A stretch of DNA of 64,000 nt from positions 2,108,001 through 2,172,000 of the forward strand of contig NZ_BAABBV010000001.1 in assembly GCF_039538145.1 (NCBI RefSeq), in the 5' to 3' direction. The position numbers and the translations under genes were made by a program. The stretch is from Gryllotalpicola daejeonensis. GTDB taxonomy: Bacteria > Actinomycetota > Actinomycetes > Actinomycetales > Microbacteriaceae. Below are positions 15,770 to 24,096 of the stretch, one piece after another (the first letter of the stretch is position 1; each line of letters begins with the position of its first letter). Below the pieces are notes generated by a model. The model made no database searches. It had not been told where the DNA came from and was given only the letters and a program-made list of their open reading frames with translations.

Positions 15770-16959
15770 CAGGCCACCACAGCCACGGGCTCGAGCGCAG
15801 CGGCCGTGGCGCGCTTGCCCGGCGTGAGGTGCGCATTGATGAACTGCTCGTTGAGGTCGATGCCGAAGCCAGGGCCCTCGTTGGGGTAGAGCTTGCCGTC
15901 CTTGAAGATCGGCACCTGCGTCGCGATGTCCTCGGTGATGCGCTGCTCGTCGTTCTCCCACTGCGAGTTGATGATGAGCGGGCCGAGGTTCTCGTGCGTG
16001 AACTGCGACGCCCACTGGTCGGCGACCATCAGGTGGGCGGAAGGCGAGGCCTCGAGGCCCGACCCGATCATGCATCCGCTCATCACGGGCAGATCCGCGA
16101 GACGCGCGAGCGTCAGCCAGCGCTGCGCCTTGAGCAGGCCGCCCGCCTTCTGCATCTTGATGAACAGGCCGTCGGCCGCGCGGCGGTCGATGATCTCCTT
16201 CAGGTGGTGCAGCTCCTGCGCCGACTCGTCGGCGTAGACCGGCGTGCCGATCTTGCCGCGCAGGCGGGCGAGGCCTTCGATGTCCCAGTAGGGCAGCGGC
16301 TGCTCGACGCACTCGAGGTGGTACGGCTCGAGCTTGCGCAGCGCCTTGTAGGCCTGGTCGTAGTTCCAGAATCCGTTCACGTCCATCGTGAGGCGCACGT
16401 CGTCGCCGACCGCCTCGCGCACGGCGGCGACGTTGCGCACGACCTCGTCGATGTCGTCACCGGCCTTGAGCTTCACGAGCTCGAAGCCGTTGGCGACCGC
16501 GTCGACGGCGGCCTGCACCGTCTGCTCGGTGCCGCCCGCCGAGGCGACCCAGCCCTGGCGCGAGTACTCGGTGGTGCGACCGCCGAGCAGCTCGTAGACC
16601 GGAACGCCGAGCGCCTTGCCCTTGAGGTCGTGCAGCGCGAAGTCGACCGCGGCCTTTGCCTGGTTGTTCTCACGCACGAAGCGGTCCATCTGGCCGACGA
16701 TCTTCTCGATCGCGAACGGGTCCTGCCCGATGAGGAAGAGCGGAGCGATCGTGTCGGTGATGATCCCCTGGATCGAGTCCTGCGTCTCGCCCCGGTACCA
16801 GGTCGAGGTGTCGCCGCCGTCGGCGACACCGACAATGCCCTCATCGGTGTAGATCTTCACGACCACCGAGTGGATGTGCGTGATCTTCGTCCCCGGCATG
16901 AGGAACGGCTTCACCAGCGGGGTGGAGACGGGGATGGTTTCGACGCGCGTGATCTTCAC
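15769..16959 (-). CDS. Enolase-superfamily enzyme, muconate-lactonizing (MLE) subgroup
   Basis: 396 residues. N-terminal capping domain (to about residue 120) then a TIM barrel. Catalytic pattern: K-x-K in FELVKLKAGDD, metal ligands Asp in LTMDVNGFW, Glu in ECVEQPLPYWD and Asp in VYADES, and the opposite Lys in LFIKMQKAGG. Lysines on both faces put it in the MLE subgroup (cycloisomerases, epimerases, betaine racemases, succinylbenzoate synthase), not with mandelate racemase, which has a His. GTG at 16959 has AAGGAG upstream; the earlier frame overlaps the preceding gene. It overlaps both neighbours by 1-3 bp (translational coupling). The reaction is not predictable from sequence; epimerisation or lactone chemistry on the operon's acid is likely. 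Confidence 0.85.
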   Translation of the reverse strand: MKITRVETIPVSTPLVKPFLMPGTKITHIHSVVVKIYTDEGIVGVADGGDTSTWYRGETQDSIQGIITDTIAPLFLIGQDPFAIEKIVGQMDRFVRENNQAKAAVDFALHDLKGKALGVPVYELLGGRTTEYSRQGWVASAGGTEQTVQAAVDAVANGFELVKLKAGDDIDEVVRNVAAVREAVGDDVRLTMDVNGFWNYDQAYKALRKLEPYHLECVEQPLPYWDIEGLARLRGKIGTPVYADESAQELHHLKEIIDRRAADGLFIKMQKAGGLLKAQRWLTLARLADLPVMSGCMIGSGLEASPSAHLMVADQWASQFTHENLGPLIINSQWENDEQRITEDIATQVPIFKDGKLYPNEGPGFGIDLNEQFINAHLTPGKRATAAALEPVAVVA

Positions 16960-18188
16960 GACAGGACTCCTTCGATGACGGTGCCGCCAGCGGTCTGGAG
17001 GGCGGCGAGTGCGGCGTTGTTGAGGCCGGCTGAGCGCAGCACCTCGACGGTGTGCTCGCCGAGCAGCGGTGCGCGGTGGCGCACCTCGCCGGGCGTGCGC
17101 GAGAGCTTGGGAACGACGCCGGTGACCGCGATCTCGCGATCGGTGCCCGGCACCGGCAGCTGCGGCAGCATGTTGCGGGCCGCGTAGTGCGGGTCGGCGA
17201 AGATGTCGGCCGCGTCGAGGATCGGCCCGAGCGGCACCTTCCCGCCGAGCAGCTCGACGAGCTCGGCGACCGTGTGGCTCGAGGTCCACGCGGTGACGAT
17301 CTCGTACAGCGGCTCGCGGTTCACCCAGCGCTTGTGGTCGGTGTCGAAGCGCGGGTCGGTGACGAGGTCGGGGCGCTCCATGACGGCGCACAGCTTCGCC
17401 CACTGCGGGTTGTGCGGGGCCCCGAGCGTCACCTCGCCGTCCTTCGCGGGCACAACGTCGAACGGCGCGAAGCCGCGCAGCTGGTTGCCGATCGGCTCGG
17501 GCGAGACGCCGGTGTACGCGTAGTTGTTCACCACGACCTCGCTCACCGCGAGCACCGAGTCCACCATCGCGACGTCGACGTACTGCCCCTTCCCCGAGCT
17601 CTTCGCCTCGAGCAGCGCCGTCACCGTGCCGAAGGCCGCGAACAGGGCGGGCACGGTGTCGCCGATTCCCGACCCGACGCGCACCCGGCTCGAGGCATCC
17701 TGCCCCGTGATGCTCATCAGCCCGCCCATGGCCTGCGCGACGATGTCGAACGCCGGCCAGTTCGCATACGGGCTGACTCCGCCGCGCGCGTCGCCGAAGC
17801 CGCGGATGGACGTGTACACGAGCCGGGGATTCCTGGAAGCCAGCTCGTCGTAGCCGAGGCCGAGCCTCTCCATGACCCCGTTGCTGAAGTTCTCGACGAG
17901 CGCGTCGGCGTCGTCGATCAGCGCGAGCAGCGCGTCGCGCGCCTCGGGCACCTTGAGGTCGAGCACGACGCTGCGCTTGTTGCGGTTGGCGTTGCCGAAC
18001 ACCCCGCCGTATGCGGGATTCTCGTCGCCGTCACCGAACGGCCCGGTGTGGCGCAGCATGTCGCCGCGCGGCGACTCGATCTTGATGACGTCTGCCCCCT
18101 GGTCGGCGAGCAGCGAGGTGCAGAACGGACCGCTGAGAGCCTGCGTGAGGTCGATGATGCGGATGCCCGCGAGAGCCTGCCCGGCCAT
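16956..18188 (-). CDS. Class III (CaiB/BaiF) CoA-transferase
   Basis: 410 residues; moves CoA from a donor such as succinyl-CoA to a carboxylic acid without ATP. Landmarks: LLADQGADVIKIESPRGD near residue 30, FGNANRNKRSVVLDLK near residue 70, and the covalent catalytic Asp in WPAFDIVAQAMGGLMS near residue 155. Full-length for the family. ATG at 18188 overlaps the acyl-CoA dehydrogenase stop (ATGA), and its own stop overlaps the GTG of the next gene. In the operon it is the probable activating enzyme that makes the acyl-CoA for the racemase and dehydrogenase. Confidence 0.9.
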   Translation of the reverse strand: MAGQALAGIRIIDLTQALSGPFCTSLLADQGADVIKIESPRGDMLRHTGPFGDGDENPAYGGVFGNANRNKRSVVLDLKVPEARDALLALIDDADALVENFSNGVMERLGLGYDELASRNPRLVYTSIRGFGDARGGVSPYANWPAFDIVAQAMGGLMSITGQDASSRVRVGSGIGDTVPALFAAFGTVTALLEAKSSGKGQYVDVAMVDSVLAVSEVVVNNYAYTGVSPEPIGNQLRGFAPFDVVPAKDGEVTLGAPHNPQWAKLCAVMERPDLVTDPRFDTDHKRWVNREPLYEIVTAWTSSHTVAELVELLGGKVPLGPILDAADIFADPHYAARNMLPQLPVPGTDREIAVTGVVPKLSRTPGEVRHRAPLLGEHTVEVLRSAGLNNAALAALQTAGGTVIEGVLS

Positions 18189-19336
18189 CAGACGTACTCC
18201 CGCCCGATCAGCGAGCGTGCGATCACGAGCTTCTGGATCTGCGGGGTGCCCTCACCGATCTCGAGGCCCGAGACGTCGCGCAGCATGGCCTGCAGCGCGA
18301 GGTCCTCTGAGAACCCGGTGTGGCCGTGGGCGATGATGCAGTCGCGGATCGTCTGGAGTGAGACATCCGTCGCGTACAGCTTCGTCATCGCCGCCTCCTT
18401 CGAGAACTTCTGGCCGGCGTCGGCCAGCGACAGCGCGCGATACGTGAGCCAGCGGGCGGCCTCGAGCTTCGTGGCGTTCTCGGCGATGGGGAAGCTCACG
18501 CCCTGGTTCTTCGAGATCGGCTGGCCGAAGGCCTGCCGGATCTTGACGTACTCGATCGTCATGTCGAGCGCCTTGCGGGCGACCCCGGTCGTCATCAGGC
18601 CGATGACCGAGCGGGTGTAGTCGAACTCCTTCATGACGAGGCGGAAGCCGTCGCCGACGCCGCCGATCACGAGCTCGTCCGGCACGAACACGTCGTCGAG
18701 GAAGACGGCGGCGCGGCCGAGCGGCTTCCAGCCCGGGTCGTCGAACTTGTGGACGGAGACGCCTGCCGCTGCGTTCGGCACGAGGAACGCGGTGACCCCG
18801 CCCGCGGTCTTCGCGAACACGATGATCGCCTTCGAGTGGGGGGCGAAGGTGATCGACGTCTTCTCGCCGTTGAGCTTCCAGCCGCCCTCGACCTGCTCGG
18901 CACGGGTGCGCATGCCGGCGGCGTCCGATCCGCTGCCCGGCTCGGTGAGCGCGAGGGCGACGACGTGCTCGCCGCGCACGATGCCCGGCACCCACTCGTC
19001 GGCCTGGGCCGGCGGCAGGAAGCGCTCGAGCAGCGGCGCCGTGAGGTTCGAGGTGTACGAGAGCTGGCTCAGGTAGAAGTCCGCGTAGGCGAGCTCTTCG
19101 TGAGCGATGCCGAGGTGGACCTTGGTCAGCTCTTCGCCGATGCGGCCCTGGCCGCCGTGCTCCTCTGAGGTGCCGAGGCCGAGCAGGCCGGCCTCGCCCA
19201 TCGCCTTCGCGAGATCCCACGGGAACTCCTCGCTGTGCGCCCGGGCGTTGTACCCCTCTGCATAGGGGGTGGCGAACTCGCGCACCCAGGCGGCGAATTC
19301 CTCGTACTCTTCGCTGAAGTGAACCGGAGGCTGCAT
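18188..19336 (-). CDS. Acyl-CoA dehydrogenase
   Basis: 382 residues, FAD enzyme that introduces an alpha,beta double bond. Landmarks: ALTEPGSGSDAAGM and GWKLNGEKTSITF (flavin/substrate strand, residues 125-165), PGWKPLGRAAVFLDDVFVP, and the C-terminal LEIGEGTPQIQKLVIARSL holding the catalytic Glu in EGT, the position used by short- and medium-chain dehydrogenases. I start at ATG 19336 with AAGGGAG upstream; codons before it run into the promoter region. It is the first gene of the six-gene operon and is divergent from lysR across 188 bp with two palindromes. Confidence 0.9.
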   Translation of the reverse strand: MQPPVHFSEEYEEFAAWVREFATPYAEGYNARAHSEEFPWDLAKAMGEAGLLGLGTSEEHGGQGRIGEELTKVHLGIAHEELAYADFYLSQLSYTSNLTAPLLERFLPPAQADEWVPGIVRGEHVVALALTEPGSGSDAAGMRTRAEQVEGGWKLNGEKTSITFAPHSKAIIVFAKTAGGVTAFLVPNAAAGVSVHKFDDPGWKPLGRAAVFLDDVFVPDELVIGGVGDGFRLVMKEFDYTRSVIGLMTTGVARKALDMTIEYVKIRQAFGQPISKNQGVSFPIAENATKLEAARWLTYRALSLADAGQKFSKEAAMTKLYATDVSLQTIRDCIIAHGHTGFSEDLALQAMLRDVSGLEIGEGTPQIQKLVIARSLIGREYV

Positions 19337-19453
19337 GGCGGCACTGACTCCCTTGTCGTGTTGCGCGACGCCGCGGGAGATCACGAGCAGCTGGGGGATG
19401 CCTGCCGAAGACCGCGTCGTCTTCTTGTCGTCGTCGACTGTGCGCTCCGGGCC

Positions 19454-19506
19454 TTGTGCCGCACAACGACAGATACCGGCGGAGCTTCCGCAGTTATCCT
19501 GTGGAA
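19454..19506. promoter_or_regulatory. Paired palindromes between the catabolic operon and lysR
   Basis: Two candidate LysR sites whose centres are 36 bp apart: TTGTGC-C-GCACAA (19454-19466, perfect) and TTCCGCAG-5 bp-CTGTGGAA (19486-19506, one mismatch). LysR regulators commonly bind a recognition and an activation site at about this distance. The second lies 18 bp before the lysR start. Confidence 0.6.
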
Positions 19507-19524
19507 ACAGATCGTGGAGACCCG

Positions 19525-20478
19525 ATGACGCGTCCGAAGAATCCCGCTGGGGCAGTGCCTGCGCAGGCATCCGTCGCCAGTCCTGAACTGCCGTTCACCC
19601 TGCATCAGCTGCGCATGCTCGTCACGGTCGCTGAGACCGGAACGATCAGTGGGGCGGCCGAGCGACTGCTGCTCTCGCAGACTGCGGTGTCGCTGGCGCT
19701 GTCGCAGCTCGAGAAGGCCTTCGCCGCCGAGCTGCTGGTGCGCAGGCGCGCGCACGGGGTGACGCTCACCGCGACGGGGCACACCGTGGTCGCGGCAGCG
19801 CGGCGGATCCTGGCCGAGGCGACCGACCTCTATGAGGAGATCGGCGGCCGGGGAGAGGTGGTCGGCGCGGTCGCGGTCGGCTGCTACCCGAGTCTCGGCC
19901 CGTCGCTCGTCCCCGCGCTGCTCGACGGGTTCCTGCGTCGCCACCCGCGGGCGGTGCCGACGCTCGACGAAGGACCGCAGGAGACCCTCGAGCACCGGCT
20001 GGTCGACGGCACCCTCGACGTGGTCATCAGCTATGACCTGGCACTGTCCGACTCGCTCGCCAAGGTGGCGATCGCGCAGCGTGAGCCCGGCGTGCTCGTC
20101 GCGGCGGACGGCACCTGGGGCGACGCCGAGGCCATCGACCTGAAGCAGCTGGCGAACGAGCCGTACGTGCTGCTCGACACCCCCCTCAGCACCTACCATC
20201 TGGCATCCATCACGCGTGCCGCGGGGTTCGAGCCGCGCATCATGTACCGCTCGCAGAACTTCGAGACGGTGCGGTCGCTGGTCGGGCGGGGGCTCGGCTG
20301 GACGCTGCTGCTCACGCCGCCGCGCAGCGAGCTCACGCACGAGGGCACGCGCGTCGCCATGAAGCCGTTCGCGCAGAAGCTCGACCCCGTCGACGTGGTC
20401 GTCGTGTGGCCGCGCAGCCGCTCGCTCAGCCGGGCGGCGCGCGCGTTCGTCGCGTTCGCGCAGTCGGCGGGCGGGTGA
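19525..20478 (+). CDS. LysR family regulator of the CoA-dependent catabolic operon
   Basis: 317 residues. N-terminal winged HTH (FTLHQLRMLVTVAETGTISGAAERLLLSQTAVSLALSQLEKAF, residues 23-66), then a two-lobe periplasmic-binding-like effector domain (residues 105-310) with GAVAVGCYPSLGPSLVPALL and DGTLDVVISYDLAL. ATG at 19525 has GGAG upstream. Divergent from the acyl-CoA dehydrogenase operon, so it probably activates that operon when the substrate or an intermediate is present. Confidence 0.9.
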   Translation: MTRPKNPAGAVPAQASVASPELPFTLHQLRMLVTVAETGTISGAAERLLLSQTAVSLALSQLEKAFAAELLVRRRAHGVTLTATGHTVVAAARRILAEATDLYEEIGGRGEVVGAVAVGCYPSLGPSLVPALLDGFLRRHPRAVPTLDEGPQETLEHRLVDGTLDVVISYDLALSDSLAKVAIAQREPGVLVAADGTWGDAEAIDLKQLANEPYVLLDTPLSTYHLASITRAAGFEPRIMYRSQNFETVRSLVGRGLGWTLLLTPPRSELTHEGTRVAMKPFAQKLDPVDVVVVWPRSRSLSRAARAFVAFAQSAGG

Positions 20479-20577
20479 CGATTTCGGGGGCGACGGATGC
20501 CTCACCGGCCGCCCTCTCGCCGCACGAGCGCACCGAGTTGTCAACCCCTGCAGCCACCCCGGGTTCGATCGAGAAGC

Positions 20578-20594
20578 GCCGGGTACAGCCCGGC
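20578..20594. promoter_or_regulatory. Small hairpin upstream of the 89-aa protein gene
   Basis: GCCGGG and CCCGGC arms around TACAG, 19 bp before the ATG and 100 bp past lysR. It may be part of a leader or a weak terminator for lysR; no T-tract follows. Confidence 0.35.
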
Positions 20595-20612
20595 TGTGAC
20601 GCAGGGAGGGCT

Positions 20613-20882
20613 ATGGAAACCGTGACACTCAGGCTTGGCGACTTGAGCTTTCACCTCCGCGCCGGGGTGAGCGTGAGGACGCTCGAGAAGAAGCTCGTCG
20701 CGGCCGCACGGAAGGGCGCGGGGGTGGTCAGGGTGCCGCTGTCCGACGACGGGGAGGTCGACGCGGTCGTGACGCCGACGGTGCCCATTGCGCTCGAGCG
20801 GCATCACTTCGAGCGCGTCTCGACGCGGCGTGACGGGCGTGAACCCGCGGTCGGCTGGTCGGAGTTCGAGCTGCCGGAGTGA
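20613..20882 (+). CDS. Small conserved-looking hypothetical protein (89 aa)
   Basis: 89 residues, soluble, not recognised. A beta-alpha-beta pattern can be seen: METVTLRLGDLSFHLRAG strands, an amphipathic helix VRTLEKKLVAAARKG, then VVRVPLSDDGEVDAVVTP and a charged C-terminus RRDGREPAVGWSEFELPE. The gene is supported by a good AGGGAGG ribosome-binding site 3-9 bp before the ATG and by codon bias. The 88 bp that follow contain no gene. There is no neighbour that hints at function. Confidence 0.6.
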   Translation: METVTLRLGDLSFHLRAGVSVRTLEKKLVAAARKGAGVVRVPLSDDGEVDAVVTPTVPIALERHHFERVSTRRDGREPAVGWSEFELPE

Positions 20883-20970
20883 GCACGCCGGCGGTGGTCG
20901 CGCCCACGAGCGCGTCGGATATTCGGCGCCCGGCGGGCCGAGCACCGCGCCACACGAGATCCGTGCCCTA

Positions 20971-22200
20971 CTAGTCGCTGGTCATCCGCGGGTTCGACGC
21001 GCTCACGGGCCTCGGCACGGCCCGGCCGGGGGCGAGCGCGATCACGACCGCCACCGCGGCGAGCGCGGCGAGGATCTCGAAGAGCGCCGGGTAGCCTCCC
21101 GCGACCGCCGCAATGGCAGCGCCCGCGCCGGGCGCGAGGCCCCCGGCCGCTGCGAGCGGTGCTTGGTAGACGCCGCTGATCGCCGGGTACCGCTCCGGTC
21201 CCCAGAGCTCTGCCGGCAGGGTGGCGTTCACCAGCGTGAACAGTCCGCGCGCCGCGCCGCCCACGACGGCGATCGCGACGGACAGCCACTCGGGGCCGGT
21301 CACCAGCGACTGAGCGAGAAGGCTGGCGGCGAGCAGGCCGAAGACGAAGGCGGCCCGGGTGCGCGGTCGCAGCCGGTGGTCGAGCAACGGGTACACGAGC
21401 CGTCCGCCGACCTGGCCCGCCCCGGCGAGCCCCACGGCCCATGCGGCGAGTGCCGGGGCGGCTCCGCGGCCCAGTAGCAGCACCGGCAGCGCCACAAGCG
21501 ATGCGTAGCTGACGAACGCCGTGACGGTGCCCGCACTCGCCATCAGCACGAAGAGTGGGCTACCGAGGACGTCGCGGTCGGGCGCGCGTGCCACCGCCTG
21601 CTGCGGCTGCCAGGGCAGGCGCAGGGCGATCGCGTGAGCGGGCAGCGTGACGACGAGCAGGATGCCGGCGAGCACCAGATAGCTCCCGCGCCACCCGAGG
21701 CGGCCGTCGAGGAACGCAGTGAAGGGCGCGAAGATCGTCGAGGCGAAGCCGCCTGCGAGCGTGAGCGTCGTGATCGCGCGCACCCGCCGCGCGCCGAACC
21801 ACGCGGTGAGCGCGGCGAAGGCGGGCGCGTAGTACAGGCCCGCGGTAGCGACGCCGATGAGCGCCCAGGCGCAGGCGAAGATTGCGAAATCGGGGGCGAG
21901 CGCCATGACGGCGACGGATGCCGCGCCCAGCGCGCTGCCGAAGACCATCACCGGCCTCGGGCCGAAGCGTTGAAGCATCCGGCCCACTGGAATGCCGCAT
22001 GCGGCGCCGGCGAGACTCGCGACCGAGAACGCGGTCGTGATCGCGACCTGCGACCAGCCGGTGTCGCCGGCGATCGACGGCGCGAGCACGGCGAACGCAT
22101 AGAACAGCGCACCGTAGCTGGTGACCACGGTCGCGCACAGCGCCACGAGCACACCGGTGAGCCGGCGGCTCGTCGGGGCGCCGGCCGCGCGCCCCGGCAT
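20971..22200 (-). CDS. MFS transporter, probable arsenical efflux partner of the ArsR cluster
   Basis: 409 residues, 12 hydrophobic segments (motif A-like GRMLQRFGPRPVMVFG, GAACGIPVGRML, and a long central loop after TM6). No drug-specific signature. Its ATG at 22200 overlaps the stop of the upstream flavin monooxygenase (ATGA), so both are made together, under the divergent ArsR. By that context it probably exports an arsenical or antimonial, or the product of the monooxygenase; the sequence alone does not show this. Confidence 0.78.
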   Translation of the reverse strand: MPGRAAGAPTSRRLTGVLVALCATVVTSYGALFYAFAVLAPSIAGDTGWSQVAITTAFSVASLAGAACGIPVGRMLQRFGPRPVMVFGSALGAASVAVMALAPDFAIFACAWALIGVATAGLYYAPAFAALTAWFGARRVRAITTLTLAGGFASTIFAPFTAFLDGRLGWRGSYLVLAGILLVVTLPAHAIALRLPWQPQQAVARAPDRDVLGSPLFVLMASAGTVTAFVSYASLVALPVLLLGRGAAPALAAWAVGLAGAGQVGGRLVYPLLDHRLRPRTRAAFVFGLLAASLLAQSLVTGPEWLSVAIAVVGGAARGLFTLVNATLPAELWGPERYPAISGVYQAPLAAAGGLAPGAGAAIAAVAGGYPALFEILAALAAVAVVIALAPGRAVPRPVSASNPRMTSD

Positions 22201-23513
22201 CAGGCGAGCGGAATGAGGGGGCGTGCGCCGAGCTCGATCGACTGCTTCGGCGCGGGCGCGCAGCATGCGCCGCCGTCGAGGTCGCCTGAGCCGCCGCAGA
22301 CGCCCGAGTCAGGAAGCATGAGCTCGTTGCGCGCCGCTGCCTCGTGGTCGCCCGCGAGCTCGGCGACCACGCTGCGCACCTGCTCGTAGCCGGTCAGGGC
22401 GAGGAACGTCGGGGCGCGGCCGTACGACTTCGCGCCGACGATGTAGAGATTCGGCTCGGGTTGGGCGAGTTCGAGAGCGCCCGTCGCGCGCACGGTTCCG
22501 CACGAGTGGATGTTGGAGTCGATCTCGCTCGCGAGGCCCGCGACGGCCTCGAGGCTCGGGTCGATCGCCGTGCGCACCTCGCGCAGGACCGACAGGTCGG
22601 GGCGGAATCCGGTGAGGACGATGAGGTGGTCGACGGCGTCGAGCTGTCGGCCGTCGTCGCTGATCACGGTCAGCTGGTCGCCCGTGCGGCGGAGCTCGGC
22701 CGTGCGGAAGCCCGCCACCTGGGTGACGAGGCCGTCGGCGACCACCTCGCGCGCCCGGCCGCCGAGGGCGCCGCGTGCCGGTAGCTGGTCGTCGGCGCTC
22801 GAAAGCCCGGAGGGAGAGCTGCGGCGGATCGCCCACTCGACCCGAGTGCCGCCGGCGCCCTGCGCCAGCTCTGCGAGGCGGATCACGGCGTGGGCGGCCG
22901 AGTGGCCACTGCCGATCACGACGACGTGCTTGCCCGCGAGGTGCGACACCGACGCCGGCACCTGATAGGAGACGAGCCCTGCCGCCGCCGCTTCCCTCTC
23001 GCCCAGCGCCGGCAGGCCGGAGGCGCCGGCCGGGTTCGGGCTGCCCCACGTGCCCGAGGCATCGAGCACGGCGCGGGCGTAGAAGCGCAGTTCGTTCCCG
23101 TCGGCATCGGTCGCCTGTACCTCGAACGGCTGGTCGGCACGGCCCGAGTCGACCACCTTGTCGCGTGCTGAGCGGGCGACGCCCGTCACCGCGACGCCGG
23201 TCTTCACCCGATCGCCGAGCGCGGCCCCGAGCGGGGCGAGGTACTGTGCCACCCACTCTGCGCCGGTCGGGTAGCCGGTGCGCGGCTCCGACCAGCCTGC
23301 GTTCTCGAGCAGGCGACGGGATGCCGCATCGATGAGCTCCGGCCACTCGGAGAACAGCCTCACGTGCCCCCACTCGGCGACTGCAGCGCCGGCCGCCGCG
23401 CCCCGCTCCAGCACCAGTGGCTCGATGCCTCGTTCGAGCAGATGGGCCGCGGCCGCGAGGCCCTGGGGGCCGGCTCCGATCACGATGACGGGCAGCTGGT
23501 CGGTCACGGGCAT
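22200..23513 (-). CDS. FAD/NAD(P)-binding monooxygenase, ArsO-like, with Cys-rich C-terminus
   Basis: 437 residues. Two Rossmann motifs: FAD site VIVIGAGPQGLAAAAHL (residue 9) and NADPH site HVVVIGSGHSAAHAVI (about residue 195), with LIVLTGFRPD before the last strand, as in flavin monooxygenases and ArsO-type proteins of ars clusters. The last 40 residues carry VCGGSGDLDGGACCAP, a vicinal cysteine pair like those that bind trivalent arsenic. ATG at 23513. It is first in a two-gene operon with the MFS gene and divergent from arsR. An oxidation of an arsenic species or thiol adduct is inferred, not proven. Confidence 0.82.
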   Translation of the reverse strand: MPVTDQLPVIVIGAGPQGLAAAAHLLERGIEPLVLERGAAAGAAVAEWGHVRLFSEWPELIDAASRRLLENAGWSEPRTGYPTGAEWVAQYLAPLGAALGDRVKTGVAVTGVARSARDKVVDSGRADQPFEVQATDADGNELRFYARAVLDASGTWGSPNPAGASGLPALGEREAAAAGLVSYQVPASVSHLAGKHVVVIGSGHSAAHAVIRLAELAQGAGGTRVEWAIRRSSPSGLSSADDQLPARGALGGRAREVVADGLVTQVAGFRTAELRRTGDQLTVISDDGRQLDAVDHLIVLTGFRPDLSVLREVRTAIDPSLEAVAGLASEIDSNIHSCGTVRATGALELAQPEPNLYIVGAKSYGRAPTFLALTGYEQVRSVVAELAGDHEAAARNELMLPDSGVCGGSGDLDGGACCAPAPKQSIELGARPLIPLA

Positions 23514-23572
23514 ACTCCTCGAATCGACGTTCTTCGATGTGATGTGACCAGCTTCGGGAATCCATCGACGGT

Positions 23573-23589
23573 TGTCAATGCGTGTGACA
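23573..23589. promoter_or_regulatory. ars operator overlapping a consensus -35 box
   Basis: Inverted repeat TGTCA-7 bp-TGACA. On the minus strand the same bases form a perfect TTGACA -35 box (23578-23573), followed after 17 bp by GAAGCT as a weak -10 for the monooxygenase-MFS operon. ArsR bound here would block that promoter and sits 11 bp before arsR itself. Confidence 0.6.
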
Positions 23590-23599
23590 GACTTTTCGC

Positions 23600-23950
23600 A
23601 TGCCTTCGCCGCTGCCCCTGCTCACCTCGGATGCCACCGCGTGCTGCTCGCCGGTCATCGGCGGGGTCCTCGAGAGCGACGAGGCCGAGCGCATCGCCCG
23701 CACGTTCAAGGCTCTCGGCGACCCGACCAGGCTGCGGCTGCTGTCACTGATCGCGGCGGCCGAGGGCGGCGAAGCCTGCATCTGCGACCTCACCGACCCG
23801 GTCGGCCTGTCTCAGCCGACCGTCTCTCACCACATGAAGACCCTGGTCGAGGCAGGGCTCGTCACCCGCGAGCAGCGCGGCAAGTGGGCGTACTTCGCCA
23901 TCGTCGAGGGTGCTCTGACGAGCGCGGCCGCGGCCCTGGGCGCCGCCTGA
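23600..23950 (+). CDS. arsR: ArsR-type metalloregulator with actinobacterial arsenic site
   Basis: 116 residues; winged-helix repressor released by As(III)/Sb(III). The N-terminal TACCSPV cysteine pair (residues 11-12) and the cysteines in EACICDLTDP (about residues 55-57) match the As(III) site described for Corynebacterium ArsR, where N-terminal cysteines and a later one form a three-thiolate pocket. The recognition helix is GLSQPTVSHHMKTLVEAGLV and the wing EQRGKWAYFAI. ATG at 23600. Divergent from the monooxygenase/MFS operon with the operator at 23573-23589. Confidence 0.9.
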   Translation: MPSPLPLLTSDATACCSPVIGGVLESDEAERIARTFKALGDPTRLRLLSLIAAAEGGEACICDLTDPVGLSQPTVSHHMKTLVEAGLVTREQRGKWAYFAIVEGALTSAAAALGAA

Positions 23951-24025
23951 CGCGTATGACAGGTTGAGAATCCTGCCGAGCGGCTCGCGTATGCTGTGAA
24001 CTGGCAACCGGTTCAGGATGCCGAC

Positions 24026-24096
24026 GCCGATGTAGTTCAATGGCAGAACTTCTGCTTCCCAAGCAGACAGCGCGGGTTCGATTCCCGTCATCGGCT
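24026..24096 (+). tRNA. tRNA-Gly (anticodon CCC)
   Basis: 71-nt cloverleaf: acceptor GCCGATG/CATCGGC, D arm GTTC..GAAC, anticodon stem TCTGC/GCAGA with loop TTCCCAA (anticodon CCC), T arm CGGGTTCGATTCCCG, discriminator T. CCA is not encoded. A TATGCT box lies about 30 bp upstream and may be the -10. It decodes GGG glycine codons. Confidence 0.95.

Noticed and set aside
15769..16959. Mandelate racemase and a classical mandelate pathway with the benzaldehyde dehydrogenase
   Set aside because: Active-site Lys pair (KLK and FIKMQK) is of the MLE type; the His of mandelate racemase is absent, and no mandelate dehydrogenase or benzoylformate decarboxylase is present.
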